Notes: generated from the sequence alone by a model not told the origin. A stretch of DNA of 64,000 nt from a bacterium 1XD21-13 (GCA_009917555.1 QZDX01000009.1:1-64000); one strand, 5' to 3'. Positions 17,303-26,611 are shown, numbered from the stretch's first letter. Program-made: numbers and translations.

Positions 17303-18826
17303 ATGAATAAGAAGCGTGTAGCAATCAATATGACGGCCCAGCTTTTGGCCTTTGCAGTTAATATGCTGCTGGGCTTTATTCTGGTTCCGGTCATTGATAG
17401 TATGATTCCCAATGCCTATGGCTTTACGGATATTGCCAATAAGTTTGTGCAGGCGGCTCAGATCGTGGTGTCGGCTCTGAATACCATGGCCAGCCGCTTT
17501 ATTACCATTCACATTCACAGGAATGACAGAGAAGAAGCTAATCAGTACTTTTCCTCTGTCTTTTTTGCAAATGTGCTCATGGCGGTTGTGTTTATGGTTC
17601 CGGCTCTGTTTGTAGTGGTTTATTTGGGGCATATTTTCCAGGTGCCGCCGGAGGCCAGCCTCCCGGATATTCAGATGCTGTTCTTTTTTATCTTTGTAAA
17701 CTTTCTGATCAGCATTATGACCTCGGTATTCGGCGTTGCCCCTTACAGCAAGGATCGGCTGGAGCTAAGCTCTATTGCCACGATTCTGGGAGAAGTGGTG
17801 AGGCTGGCGGTGCTGTTTGTCTCCTACTTTTTCTTCCGGCCTTATCTGTGGTATGTGGGATGTGCGTCTGTGGCCTCTACTGTGATTCAGGCGGCGGCAA
17901 ATCTGATCTTTACCAGGCGCCTTTTGCCGGACATGGAGGTGAAACGGAGCTATTTCCGCTGGTCTAAGGTGAAGGAGCTGGTATCCTTGGGGGCCTGGAA
18001 TTCCGTTACCCGTCTGGGGCAGCTTTTGCTGGACGGCTTAAGCACCTCCATTGCAAATATTATGATCAGCGCGGCGGCTATGACCACAATCTCTATCTCT
18101 ACTCAAGTGCCCACGGTTATTTCGAACTTGATGGGAACGATAGCAGGCGTCTTCAATCCTCAGATGACGATTGCCTATGCCAAGGAGGATAAAGAGCAGC
18201 TGCTGGAGATCATTGCAAGCGCGGATCGGATTATGATTTTTATTATCAGTATTCCCATTGCCTTTATGACGGTCTTTGGAAAGGCTTTTTTTCAGCTCTG
18301 GATTGGGAAAACCCAGGATCCGGGACAGCTGTATATTCTGGCCATGCTGAATGTGGGAACTTTATTTGTCAGTGCCAGTATTCAGGTGCTTTATCATGTG
18401 TTCTTGATTACAAAGCGGGTAAAGCTGAATTCCGTGGTGATTCTCGCCAGCGGGATTTTGACTACGGCTACGGTATTTCTTCTTTTGGAGACTACCAAGC
18501 TTGGGATCTATGCCATCGCAGGTGTGAGTACCTTTTATGGTATTCTGAGGAATCTGGTATTTACGCCTATTTACGCGGCCCGGTGCCTGAAGGTGAAGTG
18601 GTATACCTTTTATGGGGATATTTTGTTGGGGCTTATGTCCATTGGGGCTATTTGCCTGACGGCACTTCCGTTTCAGCTGTTGATTGAGATCGATGGGTGG
18701 GTGAAACTCTTTGCTGTGGGAATTGTGGCTGGGTTTTTGGCCTTGATGGTGAACTTTTTTATTGTGCTGCGGGGGAATGAGCGCAGGATGGTGGTGGAGA
18801 TGGTTCGGAAGAAGTTGCGGAGGTAA
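17303..18826 (+). CDS. Polysaccharide biosynthesis flippase (MATE/Wzx-like)
   Basis: 507-residue polytopic membrane protein with about 12-14 hydrophobic segments of the MATE/MVF superfamily. It likely moves a lipid-linked oligosaccharide or repeat unit across the membrane. The start (MNKKRVAINMTAQLLAFAVN) follows AGGAG at 17293-17297. It lies between a DUF2142 protein and three glycosyltransferases, so it probably exports the glycan they make. No polymerase is seen. Confidence 0.85.
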   Translation: MNKKRVAINMTAQLLAFAVNMLLGFILVPVIDSMIPNAYGFTDIANKFVQAAQIVVSALNTMASRFITIHIHRNDREEANQYFSSVFFANVLMAVVFMVPALFVVVYLGHIFQVPPEASLPDIQMLFFFIFVNFLISIMTSVFGVAPYSKDRLELSSIATILGEVVRLAVLFVSYFFFRPYLWYVGCASVASTVIQAAANLIFTRRLLPDMEVKRSYFRWSKVKELVSLGAWNSVTRLGQLLLDGLSTSIANIMISAAAMTTISISTQVPTVISNLMGTIAGVFNPQMTIAYAKEDKEQLLEIIASADRIMIFIISIPIAFMTVFGKAFFQLWIGKTQDPGQLYILAMLNVGTLFVSASIQVLYHVFLITKRVKLNSVVILASGILTTATVFLLLETTKLGIYAIAGVSTFYGILRNLVFTPIYAARCLKVKWYTFYGDILLGLMSIGAICLTALPFQLLIEIDGWVKLFAVGIVAGFLALMVNFFIVLRGNERRMVVEMVRKKLRR

Positions 18827-18844
18827 TTATTTATTAGGGGGGAC

Positions 18845-18923
18845 GCCTGTAGAAACAAAGCAACTGCCCCTGCCCCGCCCGTTCGGGCTAACACGCCTGG
18901 GCAGATGCTTTGTTTCTACAGGC
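18845..18923. repeat. Large inverted repeat between flippase and glycosyltransferases
   Basis: GCCTGTAGAAACAAAGCA (18845-18862) is the exact reverse complement of 18906-18923, an 18-bp perfect inverted repeat. Inside, TGCCC/GGGCA extends the stem and GCCCGTTCGGGC forms a small separate hairpin. It is GC-rich in the centre, has no T-run and occupies most of the 18827-19060 gap. It could be a miniature mobile element or a transcript structure separating the flippase from the glycosyltransferases. Confidence 0.75.
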
Positions 18924-19060
18924 TGGTATCGCTGATTTTTTTATCTTTGTGGTATTCTTCCGAATACATTGTAGGGTGTTGGGGGCTGATTAGCCTATAG
19001 ATAAGGTGTTGTTTGGAAGTATTGGTTTAGGTGTTGATTCTTATATGAAGGATTTTGGGT

Positions 19061-20038
19061 ATGGTTAGTATTATTGTTCCTGTGTATAATAGTGAAAAAA
19101 CCTTAGGCTCTTGTGTGGAATCTTTGCGGCGGCAGACGGAGACGGGGATTGAGATTATTTTGGTGGATGATGGCTCTCCGGATTGTTGTCCGCAGATGTG
19201 TGATGAGCTGGCTGAGGGGGATGGCAGGATTCGGGTGGTTCACAAGGTGAATGGGGGGGTTTCCTCTGCTCGGAATGTGGGGATGGATGCGGCTTCGGGG
19301 GAATTTCTGCTGTTTGTGGATAGTGATGATTATGTGGAGCCTTTGATGGTGGAGAAGCTTTTACAGGGGATTGGTGATGGGGATATGACTGTTTGTGGGT
19401 ATTATCATCATTATTTGGGGAGAGATGTGGAGAAGGTTCCGGATGTGGAGGCCTGGATGGGGGCGGAGAGCTTTCTTCGGCTGTATGGACAGGGGTATCT
19501 GAATATGCCATGGAATAAGCTGTTTCGGCGGGAGCTTGTGGGACGCTTTGATGAGAGCTTGAGTTTGGGGGAGGATTTGCTGTTTAATCTGGATTATCTG
19601 CGGAGGGCGGCTGGGGGGATTGCTGTGGTGCAGATGCCTTTGTACCATTATATACAGAATGATACGGGGAATACGCTTTCCAGCAGGAAGCGGGATGATA
19701 AGCTGGATCTGGGAAAACGGATTTGGCGGGAGGCCGCCAGATTTTATGAGGAGCTGGCAGGTTATGAGGACAGCAGTGGGATTATCAATGGGCGGCTGAT
19801 TCAGGAGGTGCTGGATGATGTGGAGAGCCTGCCCCTTGATGGCAGCCGGAGTAGGAAGGAAAAGCTGGCGGTAATTGAGAGTTATTGCCTGGACCCGGAG
19901 CTTAGAAGGGCGGGGGAGCATGTGGCGCTCTCGGCCTTAGATTATCGAATCATTCATGCCTGTATGAGACATAATTGGAAAAGGGGAGCGTATCTGATGA
20001 GTGTGCTGCGCTCCTGGGTAGTAAGGCTGGTGCGCTGA
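19061..20038 (+). CDS. Family 2 glycosyltransferase
   Basis: 325-residue GT-A glycosyltransferase. N-terminal SIIVPVYNSEKTLGSCVESL, nucleotide-binding EIILVDDGSPD and the metal/donor motif LLFVDSDDYVE (about residue 87) are intact. It transfers a sugar from a nucleotide donor to a growing glycan on the cytoplasmic face. AAGGA lies before the ATG at 19061. First of three related glycosyltransferases; donor and acceptor are unknown. Confidence 0.9.
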   Translation: MVSIIVPVYNSEKTLGSCVESLRRQTETGIEIILVDDGSPDCCPQMCDELAEGDGRIRVVHKVNGGVSSARNVGMDAASGEFLLFVDSDDYVEPLMVEKLLQGIGDGDMTVCGYYHHYLGRDVEKVPDVEAWMGAESFLRLYGQGYLNMPWNKLFRRELVGRFDESLSLGEDLLFNLDYLRRAAGGIAVVQMPLYHYIQNDTGNTLSSRKRDDKLDLGKRIWREAARFYEELAGYEDSSGIINGRLIQEVLDDVESLPLDGSRSRKEKLAVIESYCLDPELRRAGEHVALSALDYRIIHACMRHNWKRGAYLMSVLRSWVVRLVR

Positions 20039-20114
20039 TTTGGAAGTGGATGATGTTTGTGTGATGGGGCAGTGATATATTCGTGCGCTATTGAGAGAGA
20101 GGAGCGGGATTCGG

Positions 20115-21089
20115 ATGGATGCATTGATAAGCGTGATTATACCGGTATATCGGGTGGAGGCATATTTGCACCGGTGTATGGATTCCGTGCTGGCCCAGAC
20201 CTATGAGAATATGGAGATTATTCTGGTGGATGATGGGTCGGATGACGGCTGTCCGGTTATCTGTGATGCATATGCTGAGCAGGATGGGCGTGTGAGAGTG
20301 ATTCATCAGAAAAATGCGGGCTTGTCAGGGGCCAGGAATACGGGGATTGAAGCGGCAAAGGGAAGCTATCTGGCCTTTGTGGATTCGGATGATTATCTTG
20401 CTTCTGATTTTTTGGAACGCTTGTATGAGGCTTGTGTGAAGACGGGCAGTGAGATGAGTGTCTGCCGGTGGGAGTATGTGAGGGGGGAGGCGATTCCGGA
20501 AAAGGGGAGCGGTGAGACGAGAATTTTTACCGGGCGGCAGATGATGGCGAATCTCTATATTCCGGACGGCGCTTATTTTGTGGTGGCCTGGAACAAGCTG
20601 TATAAGCGAGAGCTGTTTGAGACCATTCGTTATCCTCTTGGGCGGATTCATGAGGATGAGGCTACGACCTATCGTATTTATCATCAGGTGAAGCAGGCGG
20701 CTTATGTGGACGCATCTCTCTATGGATATTTTGTGACGCCCTCCAGTATTACGCGGGGATTTAACCCCAAGCGGCTGGACTGGGTGAAGGCGGGAGTGGA
20801 GCGGCTTGATTTTCTGGAGCAGCATGGATATTCAGAGCTGATGGTGACTGCTTTGCAGGCATTTGCGGACGGAAGTATTGATATTTATTTTGGGTTGAAG
20901 GATGAGCTGCTGGGAAGCGAGAAGGAGCAGCAATGGATTCAGGGGCTTGTCCGTCAGGGGCTTACACGGGTAAAGGCGTATGGGAGGTTTCCTCTGCGGA
21001 CAGAGATTGGCTACCACATGTTTCTTGCGTGTCCCGGAATCTATCGAAGGCTGTTGGAGCGGGTGAAGAGTGAAAATGGAAAGCAATAA
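20115..21089 (+). CDS. Family 2 glycosyltransferase
   Basis: 324 residues, similar to its neighbours in the first 110 residues: ISVIIPVYRVEAYLHRCMDS, EIILVDDGSDDGCP and AFVDSDDYLASDF. GAGAGGAG lies before the ATG at 20115; an upstream TTG at 20091 is less likely. The C-terminal half differs from the other two, so acceptors probably differ. The next gene starts within its last codons. Confidence 0.9.
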   Translation: MDALISVIIPVYRVEAYLHRCMDSVLAQTYENMEIILVDDGSDDGCPVICDAYAEQDGRVRVIHQKNAGLSGARNTGIEAAKGSYLAFVDSDDYLASDFLERLYEACVKTGSEMSVCRWEYVRGEAIPEKGSGETRIFTGRQMMANLYIPDGAYFVVAWNKLYKRELFETIRYPLGRIHEDEATTYRIYHQVKQAAYVDASLYGYFVTPSSITRGFNPKRLDWVKAGVERLDFLEQHGYSELMVTALQAFADGSIDIYFGLKDELLGSEKEQQWIQGLVRQGLTRVKAYGRFPLRTEIGYHMFLACPGIYRRLLERVKSENGKQ

Positions 21090-22149
21090 TTGTAAGGTCA
21101 GTGTGGTTGTACCAGTTTATAATGTGGAGGCTTATCTGCGTCGCTGTGTGGACAGCATTTTGGCCCAGACCGTGGAAGGTCTGGAGGTTATTTTGATCGA
21201 TGACGGCTCTACGGATGGCTCCGGGGAAATCTGTGATGAATACCAGAGGAAGGATGAGCGGATTCGTGTGCAGCATAAGCCCAATGGGGGACTGACCTCG
21301 GCCTGGAAGGCGGGGGTGGAGCTTTCCTCCGGGAAGTATGTGGGCTTTGTGGACAGTGATGACTGGATCGAGCCAGATATGTATGAGCGTATGCTTCAGC
21401 TTGTATTAAAGTATGATGCGGATGTGGCTGTCTGCGGGCTGGTGTTTGATTTTGAGGACCCTAAGATTCCGAAACGGGAGGAGATCTCTAATCTTGGGAG
21501 AGAGGTTTATGAGCGGGAGGATCTGGAGGCTTTGTTTCCGGCTCTGATCAATGACGGGCGGTTTTTTGGGAGAACGTGGCAGTCGGCGCGAGTGACGAAG
21601 CTGTTCCACAAGGAGCTGATTCGAAAAAATATGATTTACTGTGATGACAGGGTGTCTCTGGGGGAGGATATGCAGATTACCATTCCGGTGCTTTTGGATG
21701 CCCGGAGGCTTTGCGTGGTGCAGGATTTTTATCCTTATCACTATTGGATTAACAATAAGTCGATTACGGGGCAGTATGACAGAGGGTATATGGATAAGGT
21801 GAAACTTTTGGCCGAAAGACTTTCTGTTATTAGCCGTGAGAAGGGAGTTTATGATTTTTCGGATCAGATTCGGAATGATTTTCTGAGTATGACGGTGCTG
21901 GCGGTGAAAAATGAGATTTATCGGAATTATAAGGCCGGCAGGAGGAAGGTTGTTGCGAATGTGAGGGATATTTGTGAGGATTCTCAGGTGCGGGAGGCTT
22001 TAAGGAATCATACCATGAATCGGTTGTCGGCTTCTGTTAAGCTGTACCTTTGGCTGATGGAGAAAGGGCATTATAATTTGTGCTATTGGCTGGTTTTGGC
22101 GTTTTTTAAGGTGAATTATTATTTGGGGCGGGAGTATCGGAGGCAGTAG
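21076..22149 (+). CDS. Family 2 glycosyltransferase
   Basis: About 357 residues; the start at ATG 21076 lies inside the preceding gene (GTG at 21070 is an alternative). Motifs: VSVVVPVYNVEAYLRRCVDS, EVILIDDGSTDGSG and GFVDSDDWIEPDM. The C-terminal part is hydrophobic and ends in a basic tail, suggesting peripheral membrane contact. It is the last gene of the surface-glycan cluster; the gene after it is on the other strand. Confidence 0.9.
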   Translation: MESNNCKVSVVVPVYNVEAYLRRCVDSILAQTVEGLEVILIDDGSTDGSGEICDEYQRKDERIRVQHKPNGGLTSAWKAGVELSSGKYVGFVDSDDWIEPDMYERMLQLVLKYDADVAVCGLVFDFEDPKIPKREEISNLGREVYEREDLEALFPALINDGRFFGRTWQSARVTKLFHKELIRKNMIYCDDRVSLGEDMQITIPVLLDARRLCVVQDFYPYHYWINNKSITGQYDRGYMDKVKLLAERLSVISREKGVYDFSDQIRNDFLSMTVLAVKNEIYRNYKAGRRKVVANVRDICEDSQVREALRNHTMNRLSASVKLYLWLMEKGHYNLCYWLVLAFFKVNYYLGREYRRQ

Positions 22150-22174
22150 TGAAGCGGGGATAAGGACTAAGGAT

Positions 22175-22963
22175 TTATTCAAAGCAGCGGATAAAGGCCG
22201 AGAAGTTCTCTGCGGCGGTCAACTGAGCAAGGGCGGCTTTGTCGCAGAGAAAGTCTACTGTACTGCTATAGATCTCAGAAAAGGCGGGATTGTCCGCCTG
22301 CTTGACAGCGATCATAAATACGCAGGGAATTTTTACGTCATCCCACAGGACTCCCTCTTCCTCGATGAGTACGCAGAACTGTGTTAATTTGGCATTCAGT
22401 TCTATGGCATGGGGAATGGCAAAGCTTTCAAAAAAGCAGGTTGAGGAGAGAGATTCCCGACGGAAGACCGACTCGGTAAATCCTTTCTGACAGATCCCCA
22501 TATTTTCTAAGTGATTTCCAAGAAAACGAATGGCTTCTTCTTTGGTTCGGATCCCCTGATTGCGGAAAAAGAGGGAGGGATCAAAGTAGGTAAGCAGCAG
22601 ATTGCGGTGGCGCAGATGCTGGCGTTCCATTAGAAGGAGATCCAAGGTGTGCTCCACAGCCAGAAAATCGGATTTCCGGTAAAAGGGGCTGATAAGCAGG
22701 GTTCTGGCCCCTAAAATATGCAGAGGGATGGTGTGCAGAATCAGATCCACGTTCTGGGTGGACAGATTGCTTGGAATATGGGTCAACACATCCACGATCT
22801 GAAGCTTGGCGGAAAAGTCATGGCAGAGCCGTTCCGTGAGATACTCGGCAATATGGTGGTATTCATCGCAGACCAGAAGAGCCCGGACCTGATCCTTTCC
22901 GGAGGAGGGGTGCAGCATAAGCCCGATGTAGATACTCAACAGATTGATTTCTTCTTGAATCAC
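22175..22963 (-). pseudogene. C-terminal fragment of a PRD-containing PTS-controlled regulator
   Basis: 262 residues that match only the second half of a LicR/ManR-type activator: the end of a PRD2 domain (EEINLLSIYIGLML), an EIIB-like domain, and a complete EIIA domain with the phosphorylatable His in FESFAIPHAIEL. The DNA-binding part and PRD1 are missing; upstream in the same frame there is a stop at once and then the divergent IIB gene 14 bp away. The conserved PRD2 His is replaced by Tyr in SIYIG. It lacks a visible promoter or strong ribosome site, so it is read as a decayed remnant. The intact relative is at 40360-42264. Confidence 0.75.
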
Positions 22964-22977
22964 AGGGATGTTAAGCT

Positions 22978-23292
22978 ATGGTACAGATAGGGTTATTTTG
23001 TTTTGCAGGGATGAGTACATCGGTTTTGCTGAAAAAGATGCAGGAATACGCCCAGGAGATAGGCGCAGACTGTAGTATCAACGCATACGCGGAGACAAAG
23101 GTGGCGGATTTGGCTTCTCAGTTGGACGTAGTGTTGATTGGACCGCAGATCAAATATTATCAGAAGCGCATTGAGGAGATCTGCGCACCCTACGGCACGA
23201 AGGTGATGGTGATTTTCAATGTGGATTTCGGCCGTATGGATGGAAAGAAGGTACTGTCAGATGCATATGCGCTGCTGGGGAAGACCTTATGA
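22978..23292 (+). CDS. PTS lactose/cellobiose-family EIIB protein (orphan)
   Basis: 104-residue EIIB protein. The phospho-accepting Cys lies in GLFCFAGMSTSVLLKKM near residue 8, the typical loop, so it looks active. There is no IIC or IIA next to it. The last codon overlaps the start of the RDD gene by 4 bp (ATGA at 23289), tying the two translationally. It is similar in motif and size to the IIB at 43357-43680. Only 14 bp separate it from the divergent regulator fragment, leaving little room for a normal promoter. Confidence 0.88.
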   Translation: MVQIGLFCFAGMSTSVLLKKMQEYAQEIGADCSINAYAETKVADLASQLDVVLIGPQIKYYQKRIEEICAPYGTKVMVIFNVDFGRMDGKKVLSDAYALLGKTL

Positions 23293-23879
23293 AAAGAAAA
23301 GAACTGGAAAATCGGATGCTGCAGGCCCTTCAGGAGGGAAACGACTGCGCACCCTTGTGGAAACGTTTTTTTTCCTATGTGATTGATTATTTTTTGAGTA
23401 CAATATTGATTTCTCTGATTCCTATGATTGCTACCAGCATTCTGACCGGGGAGAAGGCTTTTACCTCTGAGAATTTTACGGCAATTCCCATGGGATGGAG
23501 GATTCTTCTAAGTGGCGTGGCTATGGCTGTAGCTGTGTATTATTTCTGCATACTGCCTCTGAAGGAGACACACAGGGGGCAGACCTTGGGAAAAAGGATT
23601 CTGGGGATTCGGATTGTGACTGTGGACGGGCAGGAACTTACTTGGAAACATATGTGCAGGAGGGAGCTGATAGGCTCCCTCCTGATAGAAGGTGAGACTG
23701 CCTTCCCTTCCGCCTATGTGCGGTATTTTATCTTCCTGTGGTTGCCGCAGGCTTTGTCCCAAGGCCTTTACTATGTGTATATGGGAATTTCTTTTTGTTC
23801 TATTGTATATGCAGTATTTGGGATGCAGCATCGAATGTTTCATGATATAGTAGGAGGAACGAGAGTGGCAGCTAAATAA
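23289..23879 (+). CDS. RDD-family membrane protein
   Basis: 196 residues. It opens with a charged stretch, then WKRFFSYVIDYFLSTILIS, the Arg-Asp hallmark region of RDD proteins, and has three or four hydrophobic segments with the family motif GQTLGKRILGIRIV. Function of most RDD proteins is unknown; some are ion exchangers. It is coupled to a PTS IIB by an ATGA overlap. A second RDD gene sits in the PTS operon at 42410, so the pairing of RDD and lac/cel PTS occurs twice here. Confidence 0.85.
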   Translation: MKRKELENRMLQALQEGNDCAPLWKRFFSYVIDYFLSTILISLIPMIATSILTGEKAFTSENFTAIPMGWRILLSGVAMAVAVYYFCILPLKETHRGQTLGKRILGIRIVTVDGQELTWKHMCRRELIGSLLIEGETAFPSAYVRYFIFLWLPQALSQGLYYVYMGISFCSIVYAVFGMQHRMFHDIVGGTRVAAK

Positions 23880-23924
23880 AAGTCATTCCCATGGTGGAAT
23901 GGCTGTGAAGCGGGGAGAGTATGT

Positions 23925-24710
23925 ATGGCGGCGTTGTTTTTCGATATTGACGGGACCATTTTGGATAGGGATCAGAGGTGCTTGGAGAGTACGGTAGAGA
24001 GTCTGAGAAGGGCGAAACAGAAAGGTCATCTGCTCTTTATCAATACCGGGCGGACAGCCTGCGATGTGCCAAAGGAGTTTGAGGAGATTCCCTTTGATGG
24101 ATACTGCTGTGGTTGTGGAACCTACATAAAATATCGCGGGCAGATTTTGTTTCAAAGCACCATTCCCCCTGTCCGGAGTTCTGAAATTGCTGTTTATATG
24201 ATAAAACATGGGATCTCCGGAGCGCTAGAGGGCACGGAACAAATTTATTTTCAGAGAGAGGATTATAATAAGAACGCAGATCTCGCGGAATACCGGAAGA
24301 ATATTGCACAGAAGAACCACGGTGTGGTACATACTATAGAAGAACCTAGAATTCGGTATGACAAGTTGATGTTCTGTGCGGAGGATGCGGAGGATAAGGA
24401 ACAGTTTCTCAAGTTTTTGGAGCCGGATATTCGGGCGATTGATTATGGAACTGGGGTGTATGAGTGTATACAGAAGGAGTATTCAAAAGCCACGGCGATT
24501 CAGTGGTTGCAGGAGTATCTGGAGTTGGATGATGAAGAAATCTATGTTTTTGGAGACGGCGCCAATGATGTGGATATGTTTTCTTATGTCAAGCATACTA
24601 TTGCTATGGGAGAGCATGACAAGGCGTTGGATCCGATGACGGAGTATGTGACGGATACGGTGGAAAAAGAAGGTATTCGGAAGGCGTTAGAGCATTATAA
24701 ATTGATTTAG
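23925..24710 (+). CDS. HAD-superfamily hydrolase, Cof subfamily
   Basis: 261-residue cytoplasmic phosphatase. HAD motif I FFDIDGTILDRDQR at the N-terminus, motif II INTGRTACDVP, motif III Lys in the middle, and motif IV FGDGANDVDMFSYV near residue 205 are all present. A cap domain (C2 type) occupies about residues 80-185. Such enzymes dephosphorylate sugar phosphates or cofactors such as FMN or PLP; the substrate is unknown. GGGGAG precedes the ATG. Confidence 0.9.
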   Translation: MAALFFDIDGTILDRDQRCLESTVESLRRAKQKGHLLFINTGRTACDVPKEFEEIPFDGYCCGCGTYIKYRGQILFQSTIPPVRSSEIAVYMIKHGISGALEGTEQIYFQREDYNKNADLAEYRKNIAQKNHGVVHTIEEPRIRYDKLMFCAEDAEDKEQFLKFLEPDIRAIDYGTGVYECIQKEYSKATAIQWLQEYLELDDEEIYVFGDGANDVDMFSYVKHTIAMGEHDKALDPMTEYVTDTVEKEGIRKALEHYKLI

Positions 24711-24714
24711 AAAT

Positions 24715-24751
24715 AAGGAACTGTGAACAAATTATTAGCTCACAGTTCCTT
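24715..24751. terminator. Bidirectional terminator between convergent genes
   Basis: AAGGAACTGTGA (24715-24726) pairs perfectly with TCACAGTTCCTT (24740-24751). It lies between the HAD gene and the convergent trpZ gene, so it can end both transcripts. T-runs are weak. Confidence 0.7.
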
Positions 24752-24803
24752 GGGGATCGAAATACTATTTTCTTTAGTTTTTGAGATTGACTGTTGCAGT
24801 ATT

Positions 24804-25604
24804 TTATTCCGAAAGCAAAATTCGGTCGTTATCCAGCTCCCGGCCTGTTCCGGCTTTGAAGCGGGCAAGCAGATCCTCTACGGTTAGATGGGAACGTTCC
24901 TCACCGCCTACATCCAGGACAATATTTCCACCAGCCATAAGCAGAGTGCGGTTGCCAAGCTCCAGGGCCTGTTTCATGTTGTGTGTTATCATCAGGCAGG
25001 TAATATGCTCTCTGGAGGTAATATCTTTTGTCAGCTCCAGAACCTTTTCTGCGGTGCCGGGGTCCAGGGCGGCTGTGTGCTCATCCAAAAGCAGAAGCTT
25101 TGGGGGAACCATAGTAGCCATCAAAAGGGTAAGCGCCTGGCGCTGTCCGCCGGAGAGAAGGCCAACGGGCTGTCTTAGGCGATCCTCCAGCCCCATGCCC
25201 AGGAGCGACAACTGTTCCTGGAAAAAAGCCTTGTCTTTTTTGGAAATGCGGGTAAAGGGGGATGCCCCTTCGGTATTCCTCAGATAGGCAAGGGCCATAT
25301 TTTCCTCAATGGTCATAGAGGGGGCAGTGCCTTTTAAGGGATCCTGGAATAGGCGGCCAATAAAGTGGCTGCGTTTGTATTCGGGCAGAAAGGTAATGTC
25401 CTTGCTATCCAGGGAAATGGAGCCCTCATCTACATAAAAGACACCGGCAATGGCGTTGAACATGGTAGACTTGCCTGCTCCATTGGAGCCGATGATGGTG
25501 ACAAAATCTCCCTCATCCAGATGCAGGGACAGGTCTGAAACGGCTTTTTTAGCGTTGACAGTTCCAGGATTGAAGGTCTTGGAAATTTTTTGAATATCCA
25601 GCAT
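24804..25604 (-). CDS. trpZ: Tryptophan ABC transporter ATP-binding protein
   Basis: 266-residue ABC ATPase: Walker A GSNGAGKSTMFN near residue 40, signature LLSGGQRQALTLLMA, Walker B LLLLDEHTAALDP and the His switch MMITHNMKQAL. It starts 2 nt after trpY, with GGAGGC inside trpY. The receptor belongs to the PF04392 class, and the operon is under a Trp T-box, so tryptophan or a precursor is the likely substrate. The symbol follows the streptococcal trpXYZ nomenclature. Confidence 0.9.
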   Translation of the reverse strand: MLDIQKISKTFNPGTVNAKKAVSDLSLHLDEGDFVTIIGSNGAGKSTMFNAIAGVFYVDEGSISLDSKDITFLPEYKRSHFIGRLFQDPLKGTAPSMTIEENMALAYLRNTEGASPFTRISKKDKAFFQEQLSLLGMGLEDRLRQPVGLLSGGQRQALTLLMATMVPPKLLLLDEHTAALDPGTAEKVLELTKDITSREHITCLMITHNMKQALELGNRTLLMAGGNIVLDVGGEERSHLTVEDLLARFKAGTGRELDNDRILLSE

Positions 25605-25606
25605 GT

Positions 25607-26512
25607 CTAGTTGCCTCCTTTCCGGGCTGCGGCTTTCCGTTTCTCAAAGAGAATCCAGTTTTTTATGGTTGGGAATGCAATAGCCAGGGCTACGATAACA
25701 GCGGTAATAAGTCTTAAGCCCTGAACAGGCATAATCTTGGTGTACAGTACAATGGCATAGATGAGCCGGTAGATTGCAGAGCCTACTATGGCAGCAATGG
25801 CTCCTTTCACCAGGGTGCGCCGTCCCAAAACGGTCTCTCCTATGATAAGACAGGCGAGGCCAATGACTACGATACCAGTTCCTCCGTTAATGTCGGCTGC
25901 GTTCTGGTACTGTCCAACCATGGCACCGGAGAGGGCGGTCATAGCATTAGCGATACACAGGCCCACAGTGATGGTAAATGCCGGATTGATGGAAGAAGCC
26001 CGCACCATGTCCATGTTGTCCCCTGTGGCACGGATGGAAAGTCCCAGCCGGGTTCCCAGGAACAGGATCAGCAGGACCCCCATGAGGATTGTGATCGCTC
26101 CCGCCAGGATGGCTTCATTCCAGGCTCCGCCGATACCGGTATCTTCAAAGAGGGTAAAAATGGTTTCGGATTTCAGAAGGCTTACATTGGCGCTCCAGCC
26201 CATGACCATGAGGTTGATGGTGTAGAGGCCCATATTGGTGACAATGCCTGCCAATATAGAGGGAACGCCAAGCTTTGTCTGAAGAAATGCAGTTACAAAG
26301 CCTGCCGTCATTCCGGCGATCATGGCGGCAGGAACAGCAAGAAGCGGATGCCCGGAGGCGGCCAGGGTTACGGATACGGCGGCGCCCAGAACAAAGCAGC
26401 CGTCTGTGGTCAGATCCGCAATATCCAGAATGCGGTAGCTTAAGAATAGAGCCATAGCTACCAAGGCGTAGAGAAAGCCCAGCTCCAGGGCTGTTTGTGT
26501 AATGTACAGCAC
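25607..26512 (-). CDS. trpY: Tryptophan ABC transporter permease
   Basis: 301-residue inner membrane permease of the branched-chain/BPD_transp_2 class with eight or so hydrophobic segments. It begins at a GTG preceded by GGGAG. The motifs ADLTTDGCFVLGAAVSVT and GLACLIIGETVLG are seen in permeases partnered with PF04392 receptors. It probably forms a homodimer, as there is only one permease gene. trpZ follows after 2 nt. Confidence 0.88.
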   Translation of the reverse strand: MLYITQTALELGFLYALVAMALFLSYRILDIADLTTDGCFVLGAAVSVTLAASGHPLLAVPAAMIAGMTAGFVTAFLQTKLGVPSILAGIVTNMGLYTINLMVMGWSANVSLLKSETIFTLFEDTGIGGAWNEAILAGAITILMGVLLILFLGTRLGLSIRATGDNMDMVRASSINPAFTITVGLCIANAMTALSGAMVGQYQNAADINGGTGIVVIGLACLIIGETVLGRRTLVKGAIAAIVGSAIYRLIYAIVLYTKIMPVQGLRLITAVIVALAIAFPTIKNWILFEKRKAAARKGGN

Positions 26513-26554
26513 GGTACTTCTCCCTTCTATCGATCAATATCAAGAGCTAACAAT

Positions 26555-26593
26555 GGACTGCTGCAGAAGTTATGTTGTCTTCTGCAACAGTCC
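26555..26593 (-). terminator. Intercistronic hairpin between trpX and trpY
   Basis: The 15-nt arms 26555-26569 and 26579-26593 are complementary with one G-U pair in the minus-strand RNA. There is no U-run. It parallels the hairpin at 1327-1357 and would allow higher expression of the receptor than of permease and ATPase. Confidence 0.65.
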
Positions 26594-26611
26594 GGTTATA
26601 TCTGTGTTCTA

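Noticed and set aside
23881-23909. Terminator after the RDD gene
   Set aside because: CATTCC/GGAATG is a short stem without a T-run and close to the next ribosome site; too weak to call.
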